Assembly: GCA_031472005.1 (NCBI GenBank)
Contig: PZJY01000001.1
Coordinates: forward strand, 1,302,001 to 1,366,000
Direction: 5' to 3'
Source: Tetracladium setigerum
Lineage: Eukaryota > Ascomycota > Leotiomycetes > Helotiales
Length of the DNA: 64,000 nt
The notes beneath the pieces are model-generated. The model was not told the origin of the DNA, searched no databases, and saw only the letters and a list, made by a program, of their open reading frames with translations. The position numbers and the translations under genes were made by a program. Position 1 is the stretch's first letter; each line of letters opens with the position of its first letter. Of the stretch, positions 24,039 through 36,628 are shown one piece after another.

Positions 24039-26463
24039 ATGCTTCCAGCTAGACGATCACGGGCCCTTGCCCGCGCAATCCTTTCCTCACGTATCCGCCA
24101 ACTTACCACATCCTCATCTAAACCTATAACCTCCGTCCTCATTGCCAATCGAGGAGAAATAGCTCTCCGCGTCGGCCGCACAGCTTCAGATCTTGGAGTA
24201 CGCTGCACAACTATCTACACGGATCCTGACGCACACTCGCAACATGCGCTCTCCAGCCCGTTTGCTGTTAATCTGGGAGCCGCTAATGCTTACCTCGACG
24301 GCGAAAGAATTATATCTGTTGCGAAGGAGCAGGGCTGTGAGGCACTGCACCCAGGATATGGCTTCTTGAGCGAGAATTCAGCCTTTGCGAAGAGGTGTGT
24401 GGAGGAGGGTTTGGTGTTTATTGGTCCACCGTGGAAGGCCATTGAGGCAATGGGGAACAAGTCGAGGAGTAAGGATATTATGATCAAGGCAGGCGTACCG
24501 TGTATCCCTGGGTATCATGGGACGAACCAAGAGCCGGAATACTTGTTGGAGGAGGCAAGGAAGATTGGCTTCCCGGTGATGGTTAAAGCTGTCAAGGGAG
24601 GAGGCGGGAAGGGAATGAGAATTGCATTTGACGAAGGAGAGTTCCTCAACAAGCTAGAAAGTGCAAAAAGTGAGGGTCGAAACTCGTTTGGAGACGATGT
24701 GATGTTGGTGGAGAAGTATATTGGCACACCAAGACATATTGAGGTGCAGGTCTTTGCAGACAAGCACGGAAATGCGGTAGCTTTGGGAGAGCGAGATTGC
24801 AGCATTCAAAGGCGGCACCAAAAGGTTCTCGAGGAAGCTCCAGCCCCAAATCTCAAGGAGGAAATCAGACAAGATTTGTGGGAGAAGGCTAGAGCTGCTG
24901 CTCTTGCGGTGGGTTATGAAGGTGCTGGAACTGTGGAATGTGAGTCTATACCCTTCCTATTTCCCATGATGTAGCAGTGCCACTAACACGCATAGTCATT
25001 TTTGATAATGATACCAACGAGTTCTTCTTCATGGAGATGAACACCAGACTCCAAGTTGAGCACCCAGTCACTGAAGAAATCACCGGCGAAGATCTAGTAT
25101 CCTGGCAATTTAAAGTAGCAGCCGGCGAACCATTACCACTCACCCAAGAACAAATTGCACAGCGAATCTCCGAGCGAGGATGGGCCATCGAAGCACGAAT
25201 TTATGCTGAGAATCCCGCGCAAAACTTCATGCCTGATTCCGGAAAATTAATCCATCTTCGCACACCTAAACTATCAGAGAGCGTCCGCATCGATGCTGGC
25301 TTCATTGAAGGCGACACCGTCTCCTCAAACTACGACGGCATGATCGCCAAACTGATCGTCAGCGGCCCAACACGCGAACTCGCCATTCGAAAACTCTATA
25401 TGGCCCTTCAAGAATACGAAGTCGTCGGTCTAAGCACCAACATCGAATTTATCAAGAAACTATGCACAAGTCCTGGCTTTATCAAAGGAGATGTAGAAAC
25501 CGGTTACATTCCCAAGCATAACGATGAGTTGTTCGCCGTGGAAAAAATCGAGCCGGAGACCTTCGCTCAGGCTGCATTGGGAATTCTAGCGAAGGAGCTC
25601 TCAGCACCCGGCGTGAGCAAAGGACCACATGGTGAAATTATCGGATTCGGAGCAACGAGTCAACGAGAATTCTCCCTTCTACCGCCATCCACCGCAGAAA
25701 ATGAAGCCAAACCAGTCCATGTAACCATCAACCAATCCAGCAAGAATCTCTTTGACATCACAGTCAAAGGCGGAGAAGGCCTTGACATCTCGTACGCCAA
25801 CGTGCTGTGCAATCCACAATCCCCATCCATCTCAACGTTCTTCCCACACACACGCATTGAAAGCACAGTCATCCGCGATGGTGATAAGATCACACTTTTC
25901 CAAAAGGGGAAACAGACGCAGTTGAGTCTTGCGACGCCGAGCTGGTTTGAGAAGGCTCTGGGCTTGAAGGATGTCGCGAATAGCGTGTTGGCGCCCATGC
26001 CGTGTAAGGTTTTGAGGAATGAGGTGAAGGAGGGCGAGGAGGTTGAGAAGGGTCAGGCTTTGGTTGTGTGAGTTTACCTTTTCTTATTATTATTTCTCTC
26101 CCTCTCTGTTTATCGGGTATCTATCTGTAAGGCAAGAAAGCGGAAACTAATTTGTGGCGTAAATACAGAATTGAGAGTATGAAGATGGAAACAATCATTC
26201 GCTCTCCTCAGAAGGGCGTTGTATCGAAATTGGTGCATAAGGAAGGGGTAAGTCATCTATCTATCTATCCACTCACTGGTCATACCATACCATACCTAGC
26301 TTGTCAGGCAGACTCAGCGGCTAATCACAATCTATCTTATAGGACATCTGCAAAGCTGGCACAGTGTTGGTTCTATTTGACGAGATCGAGGTATGTCTCT
26401 TATATCACGGTCGAAGGAGAACCTCCCAAGAATTACTAACTTTTTTGATAGGTTGCTGAGTGA
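24039..26463 (+). CDS. 3-methylcrotonyl-CoA carboxylase alpha subunit (biotin-containing)
   Basis: Five exons (24039-24939, 24996-26067, 26169-26247, 26343-26390, 26452-26463) make 703 residues. The last exon encodes only VAE and the stop. After an Arg/Ser-rich mitochondrial leader come the biotin carboxylase N-lobe (VLIANRGEIALRV, HPGYGFLSEN), the ATP-grasp loop (VKGGGGKGMR), HIEVQVFAD and ERDCSIQRRHQK, then MNTRLQVEHPVTE. The C-terminal biotinyl domain has APMPCKV and the acceptor lysine in IESMKMET. It forms the MCC holoenzyme with the beta subunit encoded at 10055-12136. In contrast to the beta gene, no frame break is seen. Confidence 0.95.
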
Positions 26464-26940
26464 GAAGTGGACAGGTGAAAAGAGGAAAATACTATATGGA
26501 TCATTAGCATGAAGGAGTTTTCGGTTTTACAAGGATGAAAAATGGCGTTATGGGGATCAGAGCATTTAATGTCGAGCAATCATGAATAAGAGCGAGCAGG
26601 TTATTTCGGATCCATTGATCATGAAGTACTTGTCACATCGTGCCCTGGGCTTTCGGAATGACACATTAAAAAGCAGTCTTGAATACTAAGATTGACTGAT
26701 GAGATCAATTCACCCTAAAACAAATCCTACAGCAAGCCACAATTTTCAAGGAAAGTAACGACGTTAATGTTCAAACGGATATTACACAAAGGAAATGTTG
26801 GGTGCAACGCTTGTAAACAAAAAGAAGAGTCCTCCATATCTGACTTTCGTCAATCTCATAACTCCATCCGACCCATTCATCCACACCAATAACCATATCT
26901 TCAACGCCTCCAATTTCAATATCTTCTTTCCGCCTAGTAC
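26464..26940. other. Intergenic between convergent genes
   Basis: Short AT-rich stretch shared by two 3' ends; nothing recognisable. Confidence 0.5.
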
Positions 26941-28040
26941 CTAATTTTGCTCGATTTTCTCATCAACCACAACGGCTGCATCCTCATAAACTGGAGGGGG
27001 CCTTGGTTCTCTAAAAATGCCTTGCCCTCTCCATCGGCTTCCTCGATAGCCTCTTCCTGCTTAACGCGGCAGTATTGTCCACGCTCCCCACGACGGAAGA
27101 AGAGACGCCACAAGAAAATGGCAGCGTGTCCAACGATCATGCCGACAACACTAGCGATAACACCGAGAGCGACACCAACGAGGATAGGAACGAACACATG
27201 AAGGGTGATATTTCGAAGGAATCGTCCGAAGAAGCCGTGGCGTGGTCGTCGGTGGTGTGGGTGTGGGTGTCCCTCTGGACGACGATGTCCCTCTGGTCGA
27301 CGGTGGCCTGCCGGTCGCCCTCCGTGGGGACGCATATTGTGGGGTGGTCCTCCATTCTTCTTTCCGCCGCATCCCTTCCTCAGCGATTCAACCTTGCCAG
27401 CGATGACTGCCTTCCAGTGGCAGAGTAGAGATGGACACTTAGGCTCAGGAACAGAGTGAGGTCCTCCTCTGTGATGACCAACTTGGCTTGATGCGATCAT
27501 AAGCTTTCCGGCGGGCGTCTTAATAACCCTCAATTCGATCGGTGGAATTCCACGCACGAAGGTAGAGCCAATCTCGATAAGCCGGATATGAATTTTATAC
27601 ACGCTAAGTTGTTGCTTGCCATCCTGGAACGGCCTGACGCTCATGGAATATCCGAGCTCAGGAGATGAGAAATAGCCCCATGTTCCATCTGGCTTCTTGT
27701 ACAGTTGATCGGCGGTAAGAGAGACGGGGGCGGCCTGGGGATCGATGGGGAAGATTTGAAGACCATTGACGAGAAGATGATCAGGCTGGTCGTTGACGTG
27801 CTCGACGGAGACGTTGAATCGCAAGATACTGTGGGCGAGGTTCAGAGGAAGGTTGTTTGCAGAGCCGGAAATGGGACAGCGAGGGCAATCCACATCAATC
27901 ACTCGATTATCGAGGGCTTCGAATGTGTTTGAGACAATATCGATAAGCTTGGAATCTGTAGCCGTCATGGCGGGGGGAACGAGGAATGCCTGGCTAAGTC
28001 CCGCGAAAGCCGCGAGGCCGCCGATGTGAGTGAAGCGCAT
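26941..28040 (-). CDS. Secretory-pathway membrane-anchored protein, fungal conserved, frame break near C-terminus
   Basis: The single leftward frame starts with a signal peptide (FAGLSQAFLVPPAM). The lumenal or extracellular part has a CPRCPISG Cys pair, a beta-rich region (LLVNGLQIFPID, ELGYSMSV, ELRVIKTPAGKLMIAS) and two further Cys positions (CPSLLCHW). A His/Arg/Pro/Gly-rich linker then leads to one transmembrane segment (FVPILVGVALGVIASVVGMI) and a basic cytosolic tail. The layout resembles fungal DUF7728-type proteins, an uncertain memory-based match. In the assembly the frame ends at 26934 with an odd tail. Restoring one C in the run at 26996-27000 gives PPPVYEDAAVV and a stop at 26941, which looks more natural. 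Confidence 0.7.
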
Positions 28041-28719
28041 CGTTATGATTTATCGTCTGTAGAATAGCTGGCTGTGGTTGTGGTTGTTGTAATTGAAGAG
28101 GACGGTATTGAAGGCCGGCTTCGATGTTGTTTAATCAAAGGAGGTCGTCGTCGTAAGTCAGTGGGTGGCGATTAGAGTCCCGGAGCCGAGACAAAGAGGC
28201 AGTTAATCAAAGCTATTTTCGGCAGAAGCGTGATCGATATCCTTGGCGACTTGGCGTATATACCTTGGCATATCACAATCAGAATGAATTATCTCCCACA
28301 CAATCAACATTCTATATCCAATGGCAAAGTCTTTTTTTTTTTTTTTTGGCTATTAATGATTATCTTATTTGCTGTTTGCCTTCACCATTTACCAATTTCT
28401 TCCTTATCTCTTTCCCCCCCGAGTAATGTCACTTACTCGACCGGATGTTCCACTGTCAGAGGAGGGTTTTGGCAGTGCAGAGCGAACCACAAATTCCGAG
28501 CAGATCTGCACACCATGCGTCATGCCGCAAACCACATCTGCGAGAGCTCTCCGCTCAGATTCATCATAAGAGAAAAATCCCACTGTTTATTATACAGAAC
28601 TTTCGCTCCCAGTTCTCCGACTTCTTCTTTTATTTCTTCACATAACTTGCTCTCTTCTTCAATTTCCTTCCTGCCCCAAATATTCATACTGTGGGAAAAG
28701 TCACCCAACATCCCTCATC
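28041..28719. other. Divergent intergenic region
   Basis: Lies between the divergent membrane-protein and SDR genes. It has a T16-class homopolymer near 28332-28348 and pyrimidine-rich leader sequence before 28720. Confidence 0.5.
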
Positions 28720-30059
28720 ATGTTTCGTTCCCAGCTCCTCCGACAGTCAAGTAGAGCTCTAAGAGCTTCACAATCACCCATTGTCGCTCGAAGCTTCCAG
28801 GGCGCCAGCTCTCAACGATACATTTCGAACACGCCGCCCCTCACAAGTGGGAAGGAGGACGCGGGGCACAATGCTCGTACAGACGACTCAATCCAGGTGC
28901 AATATCCAGAGGAGGGTGAACTCCCATCTTCCATACCGGTGCAAGGCAGAGGTGGAAGACATCAGAAGCGAACCCTGGCTTCCTTCTCGCTCCAGGGCAA
29001 AGTAGGTGTTGTCACCGGCGGTGCAAGAGGATTGGGATTGGTGATGAGCCAGGCTATGGTCATTAGCGGAGCAGATATCGCAATTGTCGATTTGAACAGT
29101 ACGTTTCGAGCAACAGCATTACCGCCCGTGCCGTACTAATACTTCTTTGCAGAGGAGGAAGCCGAAATGCAAGCAAAAGAGCTTGTTAAGACTTTCATCA
29201 AAGAGAACCCAGGCGTCGAAAAGTCCGTACCCCTCTTTCCGAGTTGAAGCTACATGTCTAATATAAATGTAGGGTCCCTAAAGTTACTGCACATTACGCA
29301 GACGTTTCTTCACAAGAATCAGTTGAGGGTGTGATTGCAGAAATCATTGCAGAGCATGGAAAAATTGATAATTTGGTCACATCTGCTGGCTTCACGGAGA
29401 ATTTCGATGCGATCCATTACCCGCTTGATCGAATTCGCAAATTGTGGGGTGTCAATGTTGATGGGTAAGAATGCATTGCCCCAAGTTCTAGCCTGAAGCC
29501 TTGATTTATTGCAGTCGAAGACTCACTCCTGACATGAATTTTTTGGTTGGCTAATGCTAACTTTCCCCTTTCAGAACGTACCTATTCGCAACCAACGTCG
29601 CCAAACACCTAATGGAACGCAAATCCCAAGGAAGCATGGTCTTCATCGGTAGCATGTCGGGTGCAATCGTCAACATCCCCCAACCGCAAGCACCTTACAA
29701 CGCTGCCAAGGCCGCTGTTCGCCATCTGGCAGCAAGTTTGGCGGTCGAATGGGCGCACGCTGGCATCCGTGTCAATTGCATCTCTCCAGGTTACATGCTT
29801 ACCGCTCTGTAAGCTTGCCCTTTCCAATACATTCCCAGGCAGTATGTACGAAACTATACTAATATCTCAATTTCTCAGAACCAAGAAAATCCTGGATGAT
29901 AATCCAGATTTGAAGAAGCAGTGGGTCTCCCTCATCCCACAGGGCAAGATGGGACAACCAGAAGACTTGATGGGGCCGGTTACCTTCTTGCTCTCAGATG
30001 CTTCGGGATACGTGACCGGGGCAGATCTCCGCGTTGATGGAGGTTACACCGTCACATAG
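28720..30059 (+). CDS. SDR of the polyol/xylulose reductase type with N-terminal extension
   Basis: Five exons (28720-29098, 29153-29222, 29273-29464, 29575-29808, 29879-30059) total 1056 bases, 351 residues. About 85 N-terminal residues, rich in Arg and Ser and acid-poor at first (MFRSQLLRQSSRALRA), look like a mitochondrial leader plus spacer. The SDR domain has VVTGGARGLGLVMSQ, TSAGFTENF, the active site SMSG with YNAAK, and RVNCISPGYM, ending VDGGYTVT. This matches sorbitol/xylulose reductases and D-arabinitol dehydrogenases of fungi. Polyol oxidation is the best guess; the exact substrate is undecided. All introns are canonical. Confidence 0.88.
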
Positions 30060-30713
30060 ATCAGGCGGGTTCTCTGACCTGAAGCTGCATTTTTTCCCTG
30101 TTCTTTTGGCATCTTGTTTGGGCGATCGTGCATATAGAATTGATTCGAGGATCTCTCTTCTTCCTATGGGAAATTGAGCTGGCTAGTTGACAGAGAGGAA
30201 GACAAAAGTGATGAGGTTGTTTCCTGTTTCTGAGAGATATTGCATTATTGTAGGACATACAATACAGTCGTACGATACCAGTTTACCTGAGGGTATTGAA
30301 GTACCCCAAGAAATGAATGCAAAGGCCATCTCAACTAGTTCCAGAAAGCCATGCGACGATGGAACAACACCACACTAGTCGTGATAACCCCTCTTCTGCC
30401 CAGGAACGAAAGGGGTTTCACGAGGGAGTTGTAATGGTGATATTTGATGAACAGAGGGAGCCCGCTGCCTTTATTAATCTTACAATCAACTCATCCCGCC
30501 TCTACAGCCGCATGATGGCTGAATGCATGTATGTACCAACATCTGCAGTACCCGAAGCAAAGAAGGCAGCACTGAACGCAGAGCGGCCTATACAGCAACT
30601 AGCGTAAGCAGTTGGAAATTTCGACTGTTTCCATCTAGGTAGAGTGTACGCCCATTCATTCGTCTGCACACCCATCCATTCGTCTTCATTCGTCATCCTC
30701 CATTCGTAGGTGT
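30060..30713. other. Intergenic between convergent genes
   Basis: Contains a 96-codon open frame (30317-30607) without recognisable features and degenerate CATTCGTC repeats at 30655-30710. No supported gene. Confidence 0.4.
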
Positions 30714-32002
30714 TCAACCCAAACTCATCACTTCCACATTCTTCCACCCCACCACCCACCCAGACCCAATACAAACAACATCAGCCATGAAAAGCAAAGG
30801 CCAAAGAAGCCTTAGTATCCATATCCCTGAAGTTTTAGAGTAAGCAAGCGGAAGGAAAGGATCAAGAAGGAAGGAGGCGAGGTGTCGTTCATATACGCGA
30901 AACAAAAAAAAGGATATTACTGCGTATGGAATAGCTGGACACTACCATCTTGGTAGATAGATACACAGACGGTAAGGGGAAAAGGTTATGAGAGCGGTAC
31001 ATACAAAAACTCAAGATTTTCGCAATAGAAAGCACGAAGACCGTGAACACCACCAGGTAAACGAGAGTGATGGAGAGGATGATGTAGTCGAAATGTTTGC
31101 GATTTAGTCTAATTATTTTTGGTTAATTGTTCGGGGTTTTTTTTAAGCGGTGGTGCAATGCAATAGTGATAGTGAGCGAGGGGTTTGGAGTTTTTTTTTT
31201 GGCAACAGGGGAGGAAATTTAAAAAGGTTGAGAAGATGGAATTCGAAAGTAACCTGAACGAGAATGGAGGAGGAGTTTGTCATATAAAAAGAGCAAACGG
31301 GAGGGAGAAAAGAGAAAATATACATACACTTTTCCCATAAAATTCCTCTCCCCGACCATGGCTTCCATTCGATAGAGGCCTCTTCCTACACACTTCAACA
31401 ACAACCGAGTCAAAAAAATGTCAGCTTGAGAGCCTTGATACAACTCCCATTCCTCTCATCCCTCCCTCACACTTCCCTCATCACTCCGCCTCCTTTCATT
31501 AAAGAAAGGGAAAAAACCAGCTCCAAAACCAGGGAAATTTAGGGGTCACCACTCACGAACAAATTCAACCCCGCAAGCAAAATCCACACCGGAATCAAAA
31601 TACCGAAACCGTGAATAGCAATCCACAACAAATTAATAGGGACATGCAGAGTAAACGCTGCTATGCATATAATTTTGCGGAGTAGGTTTGTTGATTGACC
31701 AAAATCAAGGGTGGTGGTGGTGGTGGTGGAGGGGGATGGGAAGAGGAAGGGGGTGGTTGATGATGACGAGGTTGAGGGTTGGTGACGGGTGTGATTGTGA
31801 TTGTCGTTGTTGTTGTTGTCGTTGTTGTGGGTTGGTGGGTTTGCATTTGAGGAGTGGAATTGTGATTGTGAGGGATAGGTAGTTCGTACGCCTGAGGTTG
31901 GGTATTTGGGTGGTGGAGAGGATGGGGTGGAGGGGGGGAGGGGAGAACATCAGGTTCGATGGTGCTGTCTGTGGACGTGGAGTAGAGGTTTAAGAGCGCC
32001 AT
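30714..32002 (-). CDS. Small multi-exon membrane protein, unknown function, one-base frame break
   Basis: Four exons on the minus strand: 32002-31557, 31385-31330, 31108-31005 and 30826-30714. Exon phases fit only if one C is restored in the C7 run at 31932-31938, giving 240 codons. The N-terminal 110 residues are Ser/Thr/Pro/Asn-rich with a poly-Thr run from an ACC microsatellite. Then come LDFGQSTNLLRK and a hydrophobic stretch (IICIAAFTLHVPINLLWIAI, continuing to VWILLAGLNLF). A polar loop WKPWSGRGILWEK follows, then a second membrane segment (YIILSITLVYLVVFTVFVL). The final exon is less certain. The GTGAGT, GTGTAT and GTATGT donors and the in-frame joins argue for a real gene. I do not recognise the family. 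Confidence 0.55.
31710..31729. repeat. (GGT)n trinucleotide run in coding exon
   Basis: A short GGT/ACC tract in exon 1 of the leftward membrane protein. It encodes threonines in the frame that connects to the membrane segments. Confidence 0.8.
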
Positions 32003-33878
32003 CTTTTGGAGATATGATTTTGATGGTTGTGTGAGAACCTCCTATACTGTAGTGTGGTATTTGTAGCTTTGGCGTTGATAACTCTCAACCTCTCCGATGA
32101 GGTGCTGAAATGTCAACTCGATCGAAGAAGAAGAAGATATATCTCGATTCACTATCACCTTTCTCAAGAAGCGAGAATACACAACAAGAAAACAAACAAA
32201 AGCAGTACGACAGAAGAAGAGAACACGAAATAGGTCAAAGCATTGCATTCAAAAAAGAGCAACAGCAGCATTAAAAGAAGAAGAAGAAGAACATGCTCCA
32301 AAACAATATAAATCAGGTAACAGCACCGCCCCCTCCAAACCTCCATTTCATTCGTTCCCAATAATAAACAATACCCTCAGTAGAGTCGCCAAAAAAAAAA
32401 AAATCATGAAACCAACATTCACCCTTCGCCGTTGTGTTCTGCCTTGCCCCAAGGCCGACTCGGCCACAAAAATCAGCCAGTTCAACCCACGCCTCACCCA
32501 CGCATATAAAACTAACAGAATAGGAATAAAGAGAAAGGGCACAGCACCACCATTATGCATACCTATGCATGTTGTTGCTGTTGTTATTTGGCGGTCTTTT
32601 TGGTGTTGGATATACTATTCCTTTTTTTTTTTTTTGCTTCGTTTTGATATTTTAACTCTCGTTTTTTTTCGCTTTCTTCTTCTTACCTCTTGTGTGACGG
32701 GATACAGTACATGGGTAAACAATAATACCTCTACAGGGCCAAGATAAAGTTGTGCTTAATTTAATAAATCCAAAATAAAAAGAAAGAAACACAAAAGAGA
32801 AGAGCAATCGCACCTAGGGTACGGAAAGAATGATTATTTCAAGAGGAACAGGAAAGCAAAACAAAAAAAAACATCTCAACAACTGAATAACAACGACGAC
32901 GACTTGCGTTTCTAATTGTTGACGGATCCTTGATTGTTGTCTGGGGAAGATTACAGTTTGATGATGGCTGGCAGGTACTGTAGGTAGGTGCCTGCCTGCA
33001 TGCCTGCATGCGGCACAGGAAATACAGTGGATGCAGAAGGAAGCGCAAGGCACACTATACCGTACAGTCAGTAAGTACAGTACACTTTCCTTGCCCTCCT
33101 CGTCCGCACAGCAAATGCAATGAAATGCACACACTGCGCGAGGAGGTTGGCTTCTCCCAAATATGAAGGGGAAGGAAGGAAGCTACCCCAAACAAAAAGA
33201 GACGAATAATACAACGGTTCATCAGAACCGGTGTAGAGGAGAAGTTAAAGTTTCTTTTATTGAGTTTTGTTTTTGGGTGTCTGTTGGTACAATGACAATA
33301 CACCTACAATATATAACCTCCACGAGTCTAGCCCAGGTTCGGTCCAGGCCAGCATATCTTTCCACGCAAGGTGGGCTATTTTCTTCTCATCTCATTTCAT
33401 CTCATATCCTTCATATTCCCCTTCCCTTCCCAATTCAATTCAATTCATCCGTCCATCCATGCCCGTCGAAATGAAGAAGAAAAAAAGAGATGTCATTTCA
33501 ATCCCCGAATAAGCGCCAAAGAATGCAAAAGGGAACCGACGTAAGACCACCCACCACCTCCCACAATTCGCCATCCCCGAAAAAACATCGTAATCATAAA
33601 ACCCATAAAAACTACCCACGCAATGCAACCATCTCTCCAGGCAAGCAAGCAACAAGAGAGAGAGAGAGGGGGAAAACGAACGAACAAACGAGAAAGACTG
33701 AGTAGCAAAAGGGTAAAATATCGCTAAGAGTTTCACTTTTGCATTTTTGCCCCCTCCAGAACGCCAACAACAAAAGCCCACGCAAACCCCATAAAGGTTG
33801 TATATACAGTTACAGTTTGATGAAGAAATCGCAAGGTGGGCAGGGAGGAGGAGGATGATCTTTTTTTGGTCTCTCTCT
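32003..33878. other. Intergenic, simple-sequence-rich
   Basis: About 1.9 kb with A- and T-runs, GAA/CAA tracts and TACAGTA/TACTGTA elements at about 32703, 32982 and 33076. No protein-like frame. It holds the promoter of the small membrane protein and the 3' flank of the areA GATA-like domain gene. Confidence 0.5.
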
Positions 33879-35498
33879 CTATTGCTTTCTCTTGCCCTTT
33901 CTATCACCGTTGGATAAGCTGTCACTATTCTTGGACCGGTCCTTCTCCAGTAGAAGGGTGAGTTGGCTCTTACTCCTAGCTAGACTGCCGGTAGAGTCTG
34001 GAACGGATGTTGATGCGATGGACTGGACTGGTCTCTTCGAGAACATGCTGTCCAAATCCCGATCTTTTCCTTTGTCGGATTTTCTGCTGGCCGGGCTGGC
34101 TCCGCCTCCTCCCAATTCAAGTTGTCCAGTCGCATCAGCAAACGTTGGTGCGAAGCTCGGAGCACTTTTGTTTCGGTTTTGCGCAAGTCGGCCAGATCCA
34201 GCTGGGTCCAGTGCTTCATTTGAAGCTTTCCTACCAGTTGTTTGGTTCTTTGCCGACGGAAGCACAACCGGCAATTCGCTTCTCGTGTTCGTTTGAACAC
34301 GAGCATTTGCTTCTGCCAGTAATAGTCTCTGAACCTCTATTTCCTCTAGTTCGTCGGGCGTGAGTTCTTGAGGGGCCTGGTTCTTTTCGACTGGGCGAAG
34401 TCTTCTCGAAGGTCCAGGATCCGCATTTACGTGCGCCTCCTCCTGTGGACTCGTTCTTCTTCCCAGGACAGGTTTTCGACTGGAACTCTCTGTAATACTT
34501 GCATTTCTCGATTGTGGAGAAGGTTGTGTTCGTTCATGCTTTCCAGAACTACCTTCAGATGGCGCTAGTACCCGTTGCTTAGCTCTTGCTTGCGCCTGCT
34601 CAACGGTTTGTGGCGGCGTTTGGTCCGAAGATGACTGAAAGACATCTCCTCCCCTAGCAGGACTGTCTGTAGATGATTGCGAGTTGTGCCGCTTGGTAGC
34701 TACTGGTCGTTTGTTGCGTCCACTTGAGGCAACAAACACCGCTCTTTTCTTACCAATAGACACCAAAGTTCTCTTTCCCTTGGATTCCTGGACAGTTGGC
34801 GAAGGTGGCTCAACGAAAACATGGGAATTTGGACTTATCGGCGTGTTCTCTGCTTCCGACTCGTGGGGTGATATGAAGCGGGCTGTAGGTCTAGGTCCAC
34901 CACTCGAGGGACCTCTTCCTTTCTTCTTGGAGTCGGAGTTCTTCAGAATGGAAGGCGGAGGAACAATCGAAATTTTTGGTGTGCTGCCATAACTATTTGT
35001 ACTCGATTGTTGCACTGCCGACGTACTTGACGCCGATCCGATTTGTTTCGACTGCGATCCTATTAGTATAACGCGCTTCTCCCCAAGTAGATGATCCATA
35101 CAGATGGCGGCGGTCCCTCATCCCGATTTGAAGAGCTCGTCAACGGTACGAAACTATTACCAGCGGATATGTAGGCAAACAAGCCGGAAACCGTAATAGA
35201 CTGCAATTCTCGAGATCGGCTTCCCCAAATCCTCCACCAAAAATTCTCTAGGCGTTCAGCTGTGGGATCCCGTAGCGCTTCCTTGGTCGTTGTGTAAACT
35301 GCCAGATATCAGATGTGTGCCTATCCTGGGATCAGAGATTCGCTAGGTACCTTGCCAGAGTCTCTGTATCTCTCGAGGATCCACAGGCAATTTCGCCGCC
35401 AAAGCAATGCTGTCGTTGATTTCCTCCGAATTTTTGATTACGCCCTTGGGCAATATTAAAGGTTCTTCCATGTTGCCGGTTAATTCTTTCGAACCCAT
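33879..35498 (-). CDS. areA GATA-like domain (DUF1752-type) protein, 505 aa
   Basis: Three exons: 35498-35351, 35298-35102 and 35051-33879 (1518 bases). The N-terminus spliced across two introns reads LPKGVIKNSEEINDS, LPVDPREIQRLWQVYTTTK, RLENFWWRIWGS and SGLFAYISAG. This is the short helical domain called nitrogen regulatory protein areA, GATA-like. The rest is low complexity and Ser/Pro/Lys-rich, with KISIVPPPSILK, RPTARFISP and SIGKKRAVFVASS; it is probably disordered and ends KGKRKQ. Family members include fungal proteins linked to nitrogen or stress signalling, but no DNA-binding zinc finger is present here. The 50 bp second intron (35052-35101, GTATGG donor, TACTAATAG branch) is short but frame-consistent. 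A 5.5 kb gene-free region precedes it. Confidence 0.8.
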
Positions 35499-36510
35499 TT
35501 TCCGGTGGTTGACGGCAGCACACTCGAGGCAGGCAAGCCTACCATGAAAGATGCTACTTCCCGAGTAGCCTTCCTCTCAAGTAGGCGTCATTCGAAGCTG
35601 TCCCAATAGTTCTTACTCAGGGTTTCCCGTATTGCGAGAAAAGGCGCGTGGTGGCCAATGTTTCCTCCGTTCTAAAAAGAAGGCGTGGCAGTGGCAAAGA
35701 TTCGTCGATTATAGAACGGGCCGGCGACACACATGTGCTATTTTGTGGGGAAGTTGTGGTTGGCAGTTCGAGTACCTGGGGAGCTGCAGTCGGTACCAGA
35801 CACTGAGGAATGATGGGCGGTGAATCTTTCTATGTCGGGACACTCCAGGTGCTGCGGTCAGGAACGGGCGACGGGAGAAGGGAACGAGGAATGGTGTAGA
35901 TGTTCTGGACCGGAGTGCAAATGGATCTGGAGCGTTGCAAGTTGTTGTCGGTGTTTTGGTCAAAAGTGAAGAATTGTCTTGTGGGTGGTGGGTACTTTGA
36001 TGTGTGTGATGTGTGTGCGGTCTAGAATGTGGCAGGGAAGCCGAGCATCTGATTAGCTCTGGCCCGGGGAACCACTTTTTCACTTTGTAGCAGGACCAAG
36101 ACGGAACATAACAGGATTAGGATGAGACAATATTCATAGGTACAGCAACAACGGTTATTGGAGTTGTCAAATAAAAATGACAGCAGCTGACAACAATAAC
36201 AACAAGGGAAGAGGACTAATCAAAGAATGTATAGACAATGAAAGAATGAACGGAGAAACCAATGAATGAGCAGCAGCAAGCTTGACCTACCGGGTAGAGA
36301 CAGACAGACAGAGGGAGAGACAGAGAGACAGACCGGCCAGAGCTTGAGATGCAGATAGAAATGGTGGTGGAGGAGGAGGAGGAGTAGGAGGGATGGAAGG
36401 GAGAACAACGAGGAGGGAGTTGGTGGGGTGGATAGATGGACGGATGGATGGCTGGAGGGATGGATGCTGGGATTGAGGAGGGGCAGCACAGCGCAGCTGA
36501 TGGATGGGAT

Positions 36511-36533
36511 GCTGATGCTGATGCTGATGCTGA
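36511..36533. repeat. (GCTGAT)n tandem repeat
   Basis: About four hexamer units inside the gene-free region. Confidence 0.85.
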
Positions 36534-36598
36534 CGAGCTGTATCTGGTCTGGTGGAAGTACAGTACCCGGATTCTTATTGTATGGTGGTATCGCTTCC

Positions 36599-36628
36599 TT
36601 TTCGTTTCGTTTCGTTTCGTTTCGTTTC
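36599..36628. repeat. (TTTCG)n tandem repeat
   Basis: About five and a half perfect pentamer units. Confidence 0.9.

Noticed and set aside
30317..30607. 96-codon plus-strand open frame after the polyol SDR
   Set aside because: No domain, no leader and no codon or splice context supporting it; probably chance.
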